NCBI RefSeq assembly: GCF_039543385.1
Contig: NZ_BAABJQ010000014.1
Coordinates: forward strand, 173,455-237,454
Reading direction: 5' to 3'
Length of the DNA stretch: 64,000 nucleotides
From: Rugosimonospora acidiphila
GTDB taxonomy: Bacteria; Actinomycetota; Actinomycetes; Mycobacteriales; Micromonosporaceae
Part shown: positions 18,069-26,741 of the stretch, in pieces
Layout of the letters: every line of letters starts with the position of its first letter
How positions within the stretch are numbered: the stretch's first letter is position 1
Notes under the pieces: model-generated
What the model saw: only the letters and a program-made list of their open reading frames with translations
Database searches by the model: none
Told to the model about the DNA's origin: nothing
Position numbers and translations under genes: made by a program

Positions 18069-19367
18069 TCACTGAGTAATGGAGTCCGCCGCGGACTGAG
18101 CCGTCTTGGTGGCCGCGGCCGGATCGGCACCGTCGAACACGACGGACTGGATCATCTGCAGCCAGGGGCCCTGCGCCGAGGCGATGACGTCGTTGTAGTG
18201 CGGCGAGACGTACGTCTCGCCCTTCTTGATGAGGTTCGCCGGCACGGTGAACTGGTCGCCGAGCGAGGCGGGCACGGTCGCGTCCGTGCGCGGCGGCATG
18301 GCCGGCAGGTTCAGGTACACGTCGTTGCTCGTCGACAGCGACGACAGCCAGTTGATGAAGTCCCAGGCCTCGTCCGCGTGCTTGGTGGTCTTGGAGATCC
18401 CGGCCGTGTCGCCGCCGGAGAAGGTGGCCCACTGCCCGTCGGTCGGGCCGGGGATCGGCGCCAGCCCGAAGTTGAACTTCGGCTTGGTGCCGACGGTGGC
18501 GGTGTTCACGCCGTTACCGCCCGCGAGCGCGATGCCGATCTTCCCGGAGGCGAAGACGGAGAAGAAGCCGTCACCGGTGTCGGTCTTCGAGGACTCGGGG
18601 ATGTCGCCGTGCTTGTCGAGTTCCTGCAGGAACCCCAGCGCCTTCTGGGTGGCCGTGTTGTTCAGGTCGAACGACCCGTCCGGCTTGACCACCTGCTGGC
18701 CCTGCGCCCAGATCAGCGGGGTGACGTCGTAGGCGAGGCTGCCCGGGGCGTCGCCGCTGAGGTAGAAGCCCTTGTTCCCGCCGCCCAGCTTGGTGATCGC
18801 GTCGGCGGCCTGGACGATGCCGTCCCAGGTCGTCGGCGGCTTGTTCGGGTCGAGGCCGGCCTTGGTGAACAGGTCCTTGTTGTAGAGGTAGAGCGAGGTG
18901 TCGGTGTTGTAGGGGACGCCGTACACCTCGCCGCCCGCGGTGGACGCCTGCTCGTGCGCGGGCGCCAGGTGGCCGAAGGCGCCGGACTGCTTGAGCAGGC
19001 TGGTCAGGTCCAGCACCGATCCGGTCTTGACGATCTGCGCCTGGAACACGATGTCCGAGGTGAGGATGTCGGGCAGCGAGCCGGACTGGGCCGCCGCGGC
19101 GAACTTCGCCACGTACTGGTCGGCCGGCACATGCGTGATCGCGATCTGGTTCTTGTGCGACTTGTTGTACGCGTCGACCACCGCGTCGGTGACCGCCTCG
19201 TTGCCGGCCCGCACCCACAGCGTCAACTTGGCGCCGTCGTCCTTGGCGACAATGTTGCTGGGGTTGGCGGCGGCGTCACTGCCGCCGTTGCCGCACGCGG
19301 CAAGGGCCAGACTGGCGGTCAGCGCCATCAGGCCCGCCGTGACGGCCCTGTTCCGAGCACGTTTCAT
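18069..19367 (-). CDS. Extracellular solute-binding lipoprotein of a sugar ABC transporter
   Basis: 432 residues. The signal peptide has a lipobox LALAAC with Cys25, so the protein is a membrane-anchored lipoprotein. The rest is a type-1 extracellular solute-binding fold (KLTLWVRAGNEAV, DILTSDIVFQAQIVKTG, VYGVPYNTDTSLYLYNKDLF, WDFINWLSSLS). The start MKRARNRAV at 19367 is preferred to ATG 19382 because GGAGTGGGC precedes it. It is the first gene of the operon, read from the promoter at 19447-19476, and captures the sugar for the two permeases. Confidence 0.92.
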   Translation of the reverse strand: MKRARNRAVTAGLMALTASLALAACGNGGSDAAANPSNIVAKDDGAKLTLWVRAGNEAVTDAVVDAYNKSHKNQIAITHVPADQYVAKFAAAAQSGSLPDILTSDIVFQAQIVKTGSVLDLTSLLKQSGAFGHLAPAHEQASTAGGEVYGVPYNTDTSLYLYNKDLFTKAGLDPNKPPTTWDGIVQAADAITKLGGGNKGFYLSGDAPGSLAYDVTPLIWAQGQQVVKPDGSFDLNNTATQKALGFLQELDKHGDIPESSKTDTGDGFFSVFASGKIGIALAGGNGVNTATVGTKPKFNFGLAPIPGPTDGQWATFSGGDTAGISKTTKHADEAWDFINWLSSLSTSNDVYLNLPAMPPRTDATVPASLGDQFTVPANLIKKGETYVSPHYNDVIASAQGPWLQMIQSVVFDGADPAAATKTAQSAADSITQ

Positions 19368-19446
19368 GCCCACTCCATCCATTGGTGGCGTCGGGTTGAG
19401 CAGCCGCGCCGTCGGCCGTAAAGGTGGGCGCTCAAAGGTGTGATCG

Positions 19447-19476
19447 ACTATGGCAACCGTTTGCTAAATCTGTCAA
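19447..19476 (-). promoter_or_regulatory. Promoter of the oligosaccharide operon
   Basis: On the minus strand a perfect TTGACA -35 (19471-19476), an 18-bp spacer and CATAGT (19447-19452) form a promoter about 80 bp before the binding-protein gene. The spacer contains the operator at 19453-19464. Confidence 0.7.
19453..19464. promoter_or_regulatory. LacI-type operator within the promoter spacer
   Basis: GCAACCGTTTGC is a near-palindrome with central CG, of the kind bound by LacI-family repressors, and fills the space between -35 and -10. It differs from the rhamnose operator (TGAAACGATTCA), which suggests a separate regulator, most likely the divergent gene at 19682. Confidence 0.65.
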
Positions 19477-19681
19477 CACCGCGTTGCGAACACGTTGCGC
19501 GAGCAGTCGGACACCCGACAGAGGGTGGTCGCCCCAATGCGTCCGAATATCGCCTAAAAGCCGTTCATCCAGGGAGTTCACTGGTAGCTCGGGCGACAGA
19601 AATGTCCGGTCAGATACGGCAAACGAATGCCAGTACAGAAAAGTTGTGGCAATTTTTTCCTCTGACCGGTAGGTTCGCACC

Positions 19682-20707
19682 GTGCCCAAGACCAGCGACA
19701 CCAGCCCACCGCGCCGCGTGACCGCGGCGGAGGTCGCCGAGCGAGCCGGCGTGTCCATCAGCACCGTCTCCAAGGCCCTGTCGGGCAGAGGCGCGGTCCG
19801 GTACGAGACGCGCCAGCGCGTGCTCGAGGCGGCGCGGGACCTCAACTACCAGAGCAACGAGGTCGCGGTCAGCCTGCTCGCCGGCAAGACGAACACGGTG
19901 GGCGTGATTACCAGCGACCGGCTCGGGCGGCTGACCTCCCCGGTCCTGCTCGGCGCGACCGAGACGCTGGCCGAGCACGAGATCGCCCTACTGCTGTGCG
20001 ACGGGCGCGGCGACCGGATCCGGGAACAGTACTTTGTGGACTCGTTCCTGCGCCGGCGCGTCGACGGCATCCTGGTCACCGGCAGCGGCATCTTCGGACG
20101 CGACACCATCCGCGTCGACCTGCCCATCCCGGTCGTGTACGCGATGGCCTGGTCCAAGGACTCCCGCGACGCGTCGGTCGTACCCGACGACGGCGCCGGC
20201 GCGCGCTCGGCCGCCGAGCACCTCCTGGCCACCGGCCGCACCAAAATCGCGTTCGTGTCCGGCCGCCGGGACGACGCCACCACCATCCGGCTGGCCAACA
20301 CCCGCGAGGTGCTGACCTCCTCGGGGCTCCGGCTCGCGCACGAGCCGCTGATCGGCCAGTGGAGCGAGGGCTGGGGGCGGCAGGCTGGGCTGCAACTGCT
20401 CAAGTCGGGGGTCGACTTCGACGGTGTGGTGTGCGGCAATGACCAGATCGCCCGCGGCGTGGTCGAGTCGCTACGGGAGAACGGGGTGGCGGTGCCCCAG
20501 GCGGTCGGGGTCATCGGCTTCGACAACTGGGACGTGATGGTCGAGGCGAGCCGCCCGCCACTGTCCAGTGTGGATCTGAGCCTGCACGAGGTCGGTCAGG
20601 CCGCGGCGCGCACCCTCGTGGAGGCCATCGGGGGCGACGGGATGCAGCCCGGGGTCCGCCGCGTCGCGTGCCACGTGGTGCCCCGCGAGTCCACCTCGAC
20701 GGCCTGA
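19682..20707 (+). CDS. LacI-family transcriptional regulator of the oligosaccharide operon
   Basis: 341 residues from a GTG start. The N-terminal helix-turn-helix is RVTAAEVAERAGVSISTVSK, followed by a hinge (VAVSLLAGKTNTVGVIT) and an effector domain with VCGNDQIARGVVESLRENG and GVIGFDNWDVM. It is divergent from the binding-protein gene with the operator between them, so it is the likely repressor of that operon. The LacI gene at 2208 is a different paralogue. Confidence 0.88.
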   Translation: MPKTSDTSPPRRVTAAEVAERAGVSISTVSKALSGRGAVRYETRQRVLEAARDLNYQSNEVAVSLLAGKTNTVGVITSDRLGRLTSPVLLGATETLAEHEIALLLCDGRGDRIREQYFVDSFLRRRVDGILVTGSGIFGRDTIRVDLPIPVVYAMAWSKDSRDASVVPDDGAGARSAAEHLLATGRTKIAFVSGRRDDATTIRLANTREVLTSSGLRLAHEPLIGQWSEGWGRQAGLQLLKSGVDFDGVVCGNDQIARGVVESLRENGVAVPQAVGVIGFDNWDVMVEASRPPLSSVDLSLHEVGQAAARTLVEAIGGDGMQPGVRRVACHVVPRESTSTA

Positions 20708-20724
20708 GCGAGCCACCGGCTCGC
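20708..20724. terminator. Short hairpin after the LacI-type gene
   Basis: GCGAGCC-acc-GGCTCGC forms a 7-bp stem with a 3-nt loop directly after the stop codon. It is a weak candidate without a T-run. Confidence 0.35.
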
Positions 20725-20802
20725 GCCGGGTACCGGCCCGCGCCAGGCACCCCCGGGCCACGTCCCCCCGGCGAGACCGTGTCCGCCTCGCCGGCGAGCG
20801 CG

Positions 20803-21372
20803 TCAGGCGGCGGTGTGCGCGATGATCAGGTCGGCGATCCGGTCCGCCAGCCCCGGTGCGAACAGGCCGTGGCCCATGCCGGGCACCACGTGCAGCCGGG
20901 CGCTCGGTATCCGCGCCGCCAGCGCCTCCCCGTGCGGTACCGGGAAGATCGGGTCCTCGGTACCGTGGATCACCAGGGCGGCGCGGAGATCGCGGACAGC
21001 GCCGCGTACCGGTCGTCGCCGAACCGCGCGCCGGCGAGGTCGTGCTGGCGGGCCGCGGCGTAGTCGCTCGCCCGGTCGTACGAGACCTCGACCAGGCGCC
21101 GGGCTCGTCGAATTGCAGCACGTCGGCCGGGGTCGTTGTCCATCGGGGTGGTGGTCAACGCGGTCAGGGTCAGCACCCGCTCCGGGTGGTGTACGGCGAG
21201 CCACTGGCCCAGCACGCCGCCCAGCGAGGCCCCGACGAGGTGGGCGGCGCTCACCCCGTGGCCGTCGAGCACCGCGAGCGCGTCCAGCGCCAGCTCGACC
21301 GGGCTGTACGGATGCGCGCCGAAGTCGACGCATCGGCACGGCCGCGCCGGCCCGGGGTCGCAAAAATGATCT
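20803..21372 (-). pseudogene. Broken alpha/beta hydrolase
   Basis: Pieces of an alpha/beta hydrolase are visible in different frames. One frame has HPYSPVELALDALAVLDG, the nucleophile elbow LVGASLGGVLGQW and RYAALSAIS, then stops at 20970. The C-terminal part resumes one frame over near 20984 with ALVIHGTEDPIFPVPHGEAL and VVPGMGHGLFAPG (acid and histidine of the triad). One extra base near 20984 would restore the frame. The first 60 or so residues that should precede the elbow are missing; the similarity ends near 21360 against the AT-rich promoter region of the next gene. Truncation plus frameshift indicate a decayed gene, although the frameshift alone could be a sequencing error. Confidence 0.7.
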
Positions 21373-21469
21373 CCAAATAAAACCCCTCATACATCCGCAG
21401 TTTTCAACATCTCGGGCACCCCATGCGTATCGTGACCTGTCTATCCCTACGACGACGGGGGATCCCGAC

Positions 21470-22669
21470 ATGTCAGCACGCAAACGGGCCCTGGCCCTCG
21501 CGACCGGCGTACTCGCGCTGGTCGCCACGACGTCCGCCGCGACCACCAACGCGTACGCCGCGAGCGCACCCACCTCACTGCCTACCAGTCAGTTCACCCT
21601 CACCTCCAACTACCACCAGTACGACGCGCTGAACTCCGCGCTCACCACGAAGCTCGGCACCGCCAGCGTGGACACCGTGATGGCGAACGCCAACCACGAC
21701 CGCACGGCCATCAGCAACCCGGGGGTCGCCGGCTACGTCGACGGGTTCGGCTTCGACTCCGGCGACAACAACGACTGCACCAATTACCCGCAGGGCATCA
21801 CCAGCAGCCGGGACGCGATCGGCACCGCCAACAGCGGCAACTACGACGGCCACCAGCTCATCCTGGTCAGCTGGTACACCACCGCCGGGTGCGGCGGCGC
21901 GCAGTCGCGCAGCCGGATCACCCTGGTCGACTGGGACGCCACCTACCCCAACGACTACCGGAAGATCCTGCTCGTGGAGCCCACCGGCACCGCGGCCGCG
22001 CCGAGCTTCAAGGACATCACCGTGCACGCGGGCGGCGTCTCCTGGTACGGCGACTACCTCTACGTCGCGGACACCGGCCACGGCATGCGCGTGTTCAACC
22101 TCAAGGACATCCTCAAGACGAACACCGGCGGCACCGCCGACCAGATCGGCCGCCAGTCCGACGGCACCACGTACTACGCGCACAACTACGCCTACGTGCT
22201 GCCCCAGATTGGCACCATCACCGCCGCCACCACCTCGGGTACCCCGCTGGTCTGGTCGTCCATCTCGCTCGACCGGGTCAGCGGCTCGATCGTCATGGTC
22301 GAGTACACCTGCCAGTCCGGATGCACCGCGTACCCGAACCGGGCGCCACGGGCCATCCGGTTCCCGTTCGCCTCGGGCGCCAACACGTTCGCGGCGACCA
22401 CCACCGCCACGCAGGCGCTGCAACTGCCCTGGTACAAGCTCAACGGGGTCGCCTCCCACAACGGGCGATGGTGGTTCAACTCGTCCGGCAACAAGCAGCT
22501 CTACTACTGGACGCCGGCCACCGGGTCGCACACCTACGCCTGGGTCAGCGGCGGTGAGAGCCTCAGCTATTGGGAGGACACCACCAACGCCGACCTGCTC
22601 TGGTCGCTGCAGGAGACCCAGGGGCACCGCGACGTGTTCGCCGTGCAACAGGCAACCTACGGACCGTGA
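21470..22669 (+). CDS. Secreted protein of unknown function
   Basis: 399 residues. MSARKRALALATGVLALVA with cleavage near NAYA (residue 30) is a Sec signal peptide. The mature part has repeated beta-strand segments resembling a propeller (HAGGVSWYGDYLYVADTGHG, WSSISLDRVSGSIVMVEYTC, RWWFNSSGNKQLYYWTP). Paired cysteines (CTNYP, AGCGG, TCQSGCTAYP) suggest disulfides. I do not recognise the family. It is a single gene followed by a strong terminator; GGGG stands shortly before the ATG. Confidence 0.78.
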   Translation: MSARKRALALATGVLALVATTSAATTNAYAASAPTSLPTSQFTLTSNYHQYDALNSALTTKLGTASVDTVMANANHDRTAISNPGVAGYVDGFGFDSGDNNDCTNYPQGITSSRDAIGTANSGNYDGHQLILVSWYTTAGCGGAQSRSRITLVDWDATYPNDYRKILLVEPTGTAAAPSFKDITVHAGGVSWYGDYLYVADTGHGMRVFNLKDILKTNTGGTADQIGRQSDGTTYYAHNYAYVLPQIGTITAATTSGTPLVWSSISLDRVSGSIVMVEYTCQSGCTAYPNRAPRAIRFPFASGANTFAATTTATQALQLPWYKLNGVASHNGRWWFNSSGNKQLYYWTPATGSHTYAWVSGGESLSYWEDTTNADLLWSLQETQGHRDVFAVQQATYGP

Positions 22670-22676
22670 GCATTCG

Positions 22677-22708
22677 CGCGCCGGGCGGGCGACGGCCCGC
22701 CCGGCGCG
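22677..22708 (+). terminator. Terminator after the secreted protein gene
   Basis: A perfect 14-bp GC stem (CGCGCCGGGCGGGC and its complement at 22695-22708) with the tetraloop GACG begins 7 bp after the stop. Confidence 0.75.
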
Positions 22709-22845
22709 GCTCTCGCCGCCCGGCCTCCCGCCGCCCGGCCTCCCGCCACTCAGCCTCTTACCGGCCAGCCTCTTGCCGCCCGATGGGCGTAGGTTCGTGG
22801 CATGCCCACCACCCGGCCGCCGGCCGCTGCCGTGCCCGTACCGGC

Positions 22846-23412
22846 ATGACCGTCACCCTGTGGGTGGACGCGACGCCGTCCGGCCCCGCGCTCCTGCTCC
22901 GCCCGTGGCGCGAGTCCGACCTCGATGCCCTGATCGAAGCCCACGACGATGCCGCGATCCGGCACTGGCTACGACGCCCGGTGCGCGACCAGGCGGACGC
23001 GGCGCGGTGGCTGGAGGCCGAGTCGCGCGGCTGGCGGGACGGGCAGCGCCTCGGCTTCGCGGTCTGCGAGGACCCGACCGGTACCGGCGGCGACCGGCCC
23101 GTCGCGCACGTGGTTCTCAACCGTGCCGTTCCCGACCGGGAATTCGCTCAGGTCGGCTACTGGACGGCCGCGCGGGCCCGGGGTCGCGGCGTGGCGGCCC
23201 GCGCCGTCGAAGCCCTCACCGGTTGGGTCTTCGACAGCTTCGCCGGCGAGGGGCTGAACCGGCTCGATCTGCTCCATCAGGTGGACAACCTCGCGTCGTG
23301 CCGCGTCGCGGAGAAGGCCGGGTACGCGTTCGACCGGGTCCTTCCGGCCCGGCCCCCGTTCCCGCTCGACGGCCACCTGCACGTGCGGTGGGCGGACGCC
23401 CGCGCCCGGTGA
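22846..23412 (+). CDS. GNAT family N-acetyltransferase (RimJ/RimL type)
   Basis: 188 residues from ATG 22846. LLRPWRESDLDALIEAHDD is the usual N-terminal strand-helix of RimJ/L-type acetyltransferases, QVGYWTAARARGRGVAARAV contains the acetyl-CoA pyrophosphate loop, and LLHQVDNLASCRVAEKAGY is the C-terminal motif. It would acetylate an amine or protein N-terminus using acetyl-CoA; the acceptor is unknown. An alternative start about 60 nt upstream adds a non-conserved segment. Confidence 0.82.
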   Translation: MTVTLWVDATPSGPALLLRPWRESDLDALIEAHDDAAIRHWLRRPVRDQADAARWLEAESRGWRDGQRLGFAVCEDPTGTGGDRPVAHVVLNRAVPDREFAQVGYWTAARARGRGVAARAVEALTGWVFDSFAGEGLNRLDLLHQVDNLASCRVAEKAGYAFDRVLPARPPFPLDGHLHVRWADARAR

Positions 23413-23592
23413 CGGGAGTCGCGGCCCGGCCGCGCCGCGGGTAGCCGCGGGGTGGACGCGCGCGCGGAGGCCGGGCAACCCAGAAGGAGTTGAGCGTGCG
23501 CGGCTGACTCGCCGTCCTGCTTTTCGCCACCCGCGGAGTCGGATTCAGCCGACCGTTCGGCGCAGCGAGGCGAACGTTGGGCGCGGGCCGGG

Positions 23593-23620
23593 TTGACCAA
23601 GCCATCAATCAAGTTAGAGA
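23593..23620 (+). promoter_or_regulatory. Promoter of the MFS transporter gene
   Basis: TTGACC (23593-23598) and TAGAGA (23615-23620) are 16 bp apart, 30 bp before the start codon, in a locally AT-richer stretch. Confidence 0.45.
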
Positions 23621-23650
23621 TTTCGATGGAGATCTTGGTTGGAGGCGAAC

Positions 23651-24985
23651 ATGGCCAATCCCGTCACGCCCGACCCCGCGAGCAGTCCCGCGCGCCGCCG
23701 GGCAGTCATCGCCAGCACGGTCGGTACAACCATCGAATGGTATGACTTTTTCCTGTACAATACTGCCGCGTCGCTGATCTTCCCGGCGCTGTTCTTTCCC
23801 AAGCAGGCGGCCTTCACCGGCATCCTGCTCTCCTTCGGTACCCAGTTCGTCGGCTTCGCCGCCCGGCCCGTGGGCGCCGCCATCTTCGGCCACTTCGGCG
23901 ACCGGATCGGCCGCAAGTCCATGCTCATCACCACCCTGCTGCTGATGGGCATCAGCACCTTCCTCATCGGCGTACTGCCGACCTACCACACCATCGGGTA
24001 CGGCGGACCGATCCTGCTCACCCTGCTGCGCGTCGGGCAGGGCATCGGGGTCGGCGGCGAGTGGGGCGGCTCGGTGCTGCTGTCCATGGAGTGGGGCGCG
24101 CGCCGCCGGCGCGGCCTGATGGCCAGTTGGCCGCAGCTCGGGGTGCCGCTGGGCCTGGTGCTGTCCACCGGCATGGTGCGGCTGATGACCAGCTGGGCCG
24201 GGGACAGCTTCGACAGCTGGGGCTGGCGAATTCCGTTCCTGCTCAGCGCGGTGCTCATCGGCATCGGGCTGTACGTGCGGCTGCGGGTGCTGGAGAGCCC
24301 CGAGTTCGCCGCGCTGCGCGACCGGGCGGTGGTGCTGGCCCAGCCGCTGATCGAGGTGGTACGCCGGCAGTGGCGGGCGATCCTGGCCTCGGCCTTCGTC
24401 CGGATGTCCGAGCAGGCGCCGTTCTACCTGTTCACCTCGTTCGTGCTCACCTACGGCACCACCCATCTCGGGCTGGTGCGCGACGACCTGCTCAACGATG
24501 TGCTCATCGCGGCGACCATCGGTCTGGTTACGGTGCCGCTGTTCGGTTTCCTGTCCGACCGGTTCGACCGGCGGGCGGTGTACGGGGTGGGCATCCTCGG
24601 CACGGCCGCGTTCGCGTTCCCCTACTTCGGCCTGCTCGATTCCAAGCAGGCGGCGCTGTGCCTGGTGGCCATCGTGGTGTCGCTGGTATTCCACGACATG
24701 CAATACGGTCCGCAGGCCGCCCTGATCGCCGAGCGGTTCGGCCCGAACGTCCGGTACTCCGGTGCCGGGCTCGGGTACCAGTTGGCCTCGGTCATCGCCG
24801 GCGGCCCGGCGCCGCTGATCGCCGCCCGGATCCTGGAGAACACCGGGTCGAGCGACGGCATCGCCTGGTACATCGTCGGCTGCTGCGTGGTCTCGGCCGC
24901 CGCGCTGCTGCTCATGCCGGCCCGCGCCGGCGCGACGACCCAGGAAGCACCGGATACCCACCCGGAGCCCACCCCGGCACACTGA
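23651..24985 (+). CDS. MFS transporter, metabolite:H+ symporter type
   Basis: 444 residues and about 12 membrane segments. The start VIASTVGTTIEWYDFFLYNT and the loop FGHFGDRIGRKSMLI are signatures of the MHS family (ShiA/ProP/KgtP relatives), which import organic acids or osmolytes with protons. VGQGIGVGGEWGGSVLL is the conserved helix 4-5 region. ATG 23651 has GGAGG 5 nt upstream. The substrate cannot be read from the sequence and no catabolic genes adjoin it. Confidence 0.88.
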   Translation: MANPVTPDPASSPARRRAVIASTVGTTIEWYDFFLYNTAASLIFPALFFPKQAAFTGILLSFGTQFVGFAARPVGAAIFGHFGDRIGRKSMLITTLLLMGISTFLIGVLPTYHTIGYGGPILLTLLRVGQGIGVGGEWGGSVLLSMEWGARRRRGLMASWPQLGVPLGLVLSTGMVRLMTSWAGDSFDSWGWRIPFLLSAVLIGIGLYVRLRVLESPEFAALRDRAVVLAQPLIEVVRRQWRAILASAFVRMSEQAPFYLFTSFVLTYGTTHLGLVRDDLLNDVLIAATIGLVTVPLFGFLSDRFDRRAVYGVGILGTAAFAFPYFGLLDSKQAALCLVAIVVSLVFHDMQYGPQAALIAERFGPNVRYSGAGLGYQLASVIAGGPAPLIAARILENTGSSDGIAWYIVGCCVVSAAALLLMPARAGATTQEAPDTHPEPTPAH

Positions 24986-24996
24986 CCCCGTCGTAC

Positions 24997-25037
24997 GCCC
25001 GCACCCACCGCAGGCGCGGGCCACGGTGGGTGCGGGC
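24997..25037. terminator. Bidirectional terminator between convergent genes
   Basis: A 14-bp stem (24997-25010, GCCCGCACCCACCG, with its complement at 25024-25037) and a 13-nt loop lie between the MFS gene and the convergent hydrolase fusion gene. Confidence 0.7.
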
Positions 25038-25078
25038 CACGGTGGTGGGTCAGTCGGCGGCGCACGCCGGACGGGCCG

Positions 25079-26566
25079 TTACCCGGCGTTGGCGTAGGGG
25101 CCGGCGTGGTAGGAGGACAGTACGAGGTCCGAGGCCTGCTGCTCCCACTGCGCGTACCGGTCGCCGAAGGCCGAATTCTGCACCGCCTGCGCGGCGTCGG
25201 TCAGCGGCATGTTCTGCCAGCCGGGCACCTGGGTCAGCGCCTTGAGGAAGGCCGTGGCCGCGTAGTTCGGGTCGGTCAACTGGTCCGGCGCGCCCCAGCC
25301 CGAGGACGGCCGCTGCTGGAACAGGCCGAGCGAGTCGTGGTCGTTGGCGCCGCCAAGGTTGCCGTAGTTGGTCAGCTTGGTCTCCTGCATCGAGGTGGCG
25401 ACCGCGATGACGGCGGCCCGCGGCGGCAGGTGCATGGCATTGGCCGCGTTGACGATGCTGTGCGCGTTGGCGATCTGCGACGAGTCCAGGTTGATGTTGG
25501 ACTGGGTCGACGGGTCGGGCGCGCCCTGGGGCATCAGCTGGGCCTGGCTCGGCGCCTGGCTCCCCTGCTGCGGCTGGGACGCGGGCGTGTTCTGAGTGGC
25601 GCTGACCCCCGCGTCCGCCGGTGGTGACGGCGCGCCCGCCGAGGCCGCCGCCGTACCGGCCAGCGGTCCGGCCGCGACGCCCGCGATCAGCGCGACCGAG
25701 GCCGCGGCGCGCTTGTGCGTCATGAATCCCCGGACCCGCTCCGAGACCGCCTCGAGATGGCTCTCGAGAAGTTTGTGGCCACCGTCCAGCAGGTGCACCT
25801 CGGCATCGGCGAGGTCGACCTGGAACGAGAGCGCGCCGACCGGCCCGAAGATCTGGTCGTTGCGGCCCCAGATGGCCATCAGCGGGACCCGGCTCTCCCG
25901 GAAGTAGTCGTGCAGCCGGTCGTAGATCTCGAAGTTGCTGGTGTAGTCGCGCATCAGGGCGAGCTGGATCTGGTCGTTGCCCGGACGGGCGACCAGCTCG
26001 GCGTCGTGGTTCCAGGAGTCCGGGCTCACCACGCTCGGGTCGGGCACTCCGTGCAGGTACTGCCACTGGATGGCCTGGCAGCTCAGCCCCGGACGGACGG
26101 CGGCCTCCGTCTGCGGGTTCGGGTCGTTGGCGTAGTCCCAGATGGGCTGCCAGAACTGGCTGGTGAAGCCGGACTCGTAGCCGTTGCCGCTCTGGGTGAT
26201 GATCGCCTTGATCGACTCGGGCTTGTTCAACGCCAGACGCCAGCCGATCGGGGCGCCGTAGTCGTGCACGTACATGGAGTACTCGCGCACCCCGATGTCG
26301 TTGAGCAGCCCGGAGACCAGGCCGGCCAGCGCGTCGAAGGTGTACTCGAACTCCTGGACCGGCGGCGCGTCGGACAGGCCGAAGCCGAGGTAGTCGGGGG
26401 CGATGACCCGGTACTCGTCGCACAGCCGCGGGATGAGATCCCGGAACTCGAAGGAACTGCCCGGGTACCCGTGCAGCAGCACGAGGGCGGGCGCGGTCGG
26501 CTCTCCGGCCTCCCGGTAGAAGAGCCGGCGCCCCTGGACCACCGCGTACCGGTAGTGAATTGTCAT
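25079..26566 (-). CDS. Epoxide-hydrolase-like alpha/beta hydrolase fused in frame to a secreted lysozyme-like protein
   Basis: 495 residues from ATG 26566. Residues 1-281 are a complete alpha/beta hydrolase of the epoxide/haloalkane type: LVLLHGYPGSSFEFRDL (oxyanion hole), VHDYGAPIGW (nucleophile Asp), AIWGRNDQIFGP and a catalytic His in LLDGGHKLLE. At residue 282, exactly where such enzymes end (ERVRGFM), the frame continues as MTHKRAAASVALIAGVAAG with an AAA-type cleavage site, a perfect signal peptide, then a Pro/Gln linker. The final 110 residues (ANAMHLPPRAAVIAVATSMQE, NDHDSLGLFQQRPSSGWG) are an actinobacterial secreted lysozyme-like domain. Either two genes have fused or the ATG at 25723 is an internal start (GGGGA lies just before it). 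Confidence 0.8.
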   Translation of the reverse strand: MTIHYRYAVVQGRRLFYREAGEPTAPALVLLHGYPGSSFEFRDLIPRLCDEYRVIAPDYLGFGLSDAPPVQEFEYTFDALAGLVSGLLNDIGVREYSMYVHDYGAPIGWRLALNKPESIKAIITQSGNGYESGFTSQFWQPIWDYANDPNPQTEAAVRPGLSCQAIQWQYLHGVPDPSVVSPDSWNHDAELVARPGNDQIQLALMRDYTSNFEIYDRLHDYFRESRVPLMAIWGRNDQIFGPVGALSFQVDLADAEVHLLDGGHKLLESHLEAVSERVRGFMTHKRAAASVALIAGVAAGPLAGTAAASAGAPSPPADAGVSATQNTPASQPQQGSQAPSQAQLMPQGAPDPSTQSNINLDSSQIANAHSIVNAANAMHLPPRAAVIAVATSMQETKLTNYGNLGGANDHDSLGLFQQRPSSGWGAPDQLTDPNYAATAFLKALTQVPGWQNMPLTDAAQAVQNSAFGDRYAQWEQQASDLVLSSYHAGPYANAG

Positions 26567-26741
26567 GAGGGATCCCCTTTTACCCGAGTCAGCCCCGGCA
26601 TAAGGCCAGATTACGTGGCCTACCGGTTCCGGTCCGGCAAAACGGGTGGCCGGGGCGGGCAGCCTAGCGGGGCGGATCCCGGAGGGTGCCCCCGGTCGGC
26701 GGCTGGGCGCCGTGGAACTGTCCGGGCGCCTCCCCCCTTCT

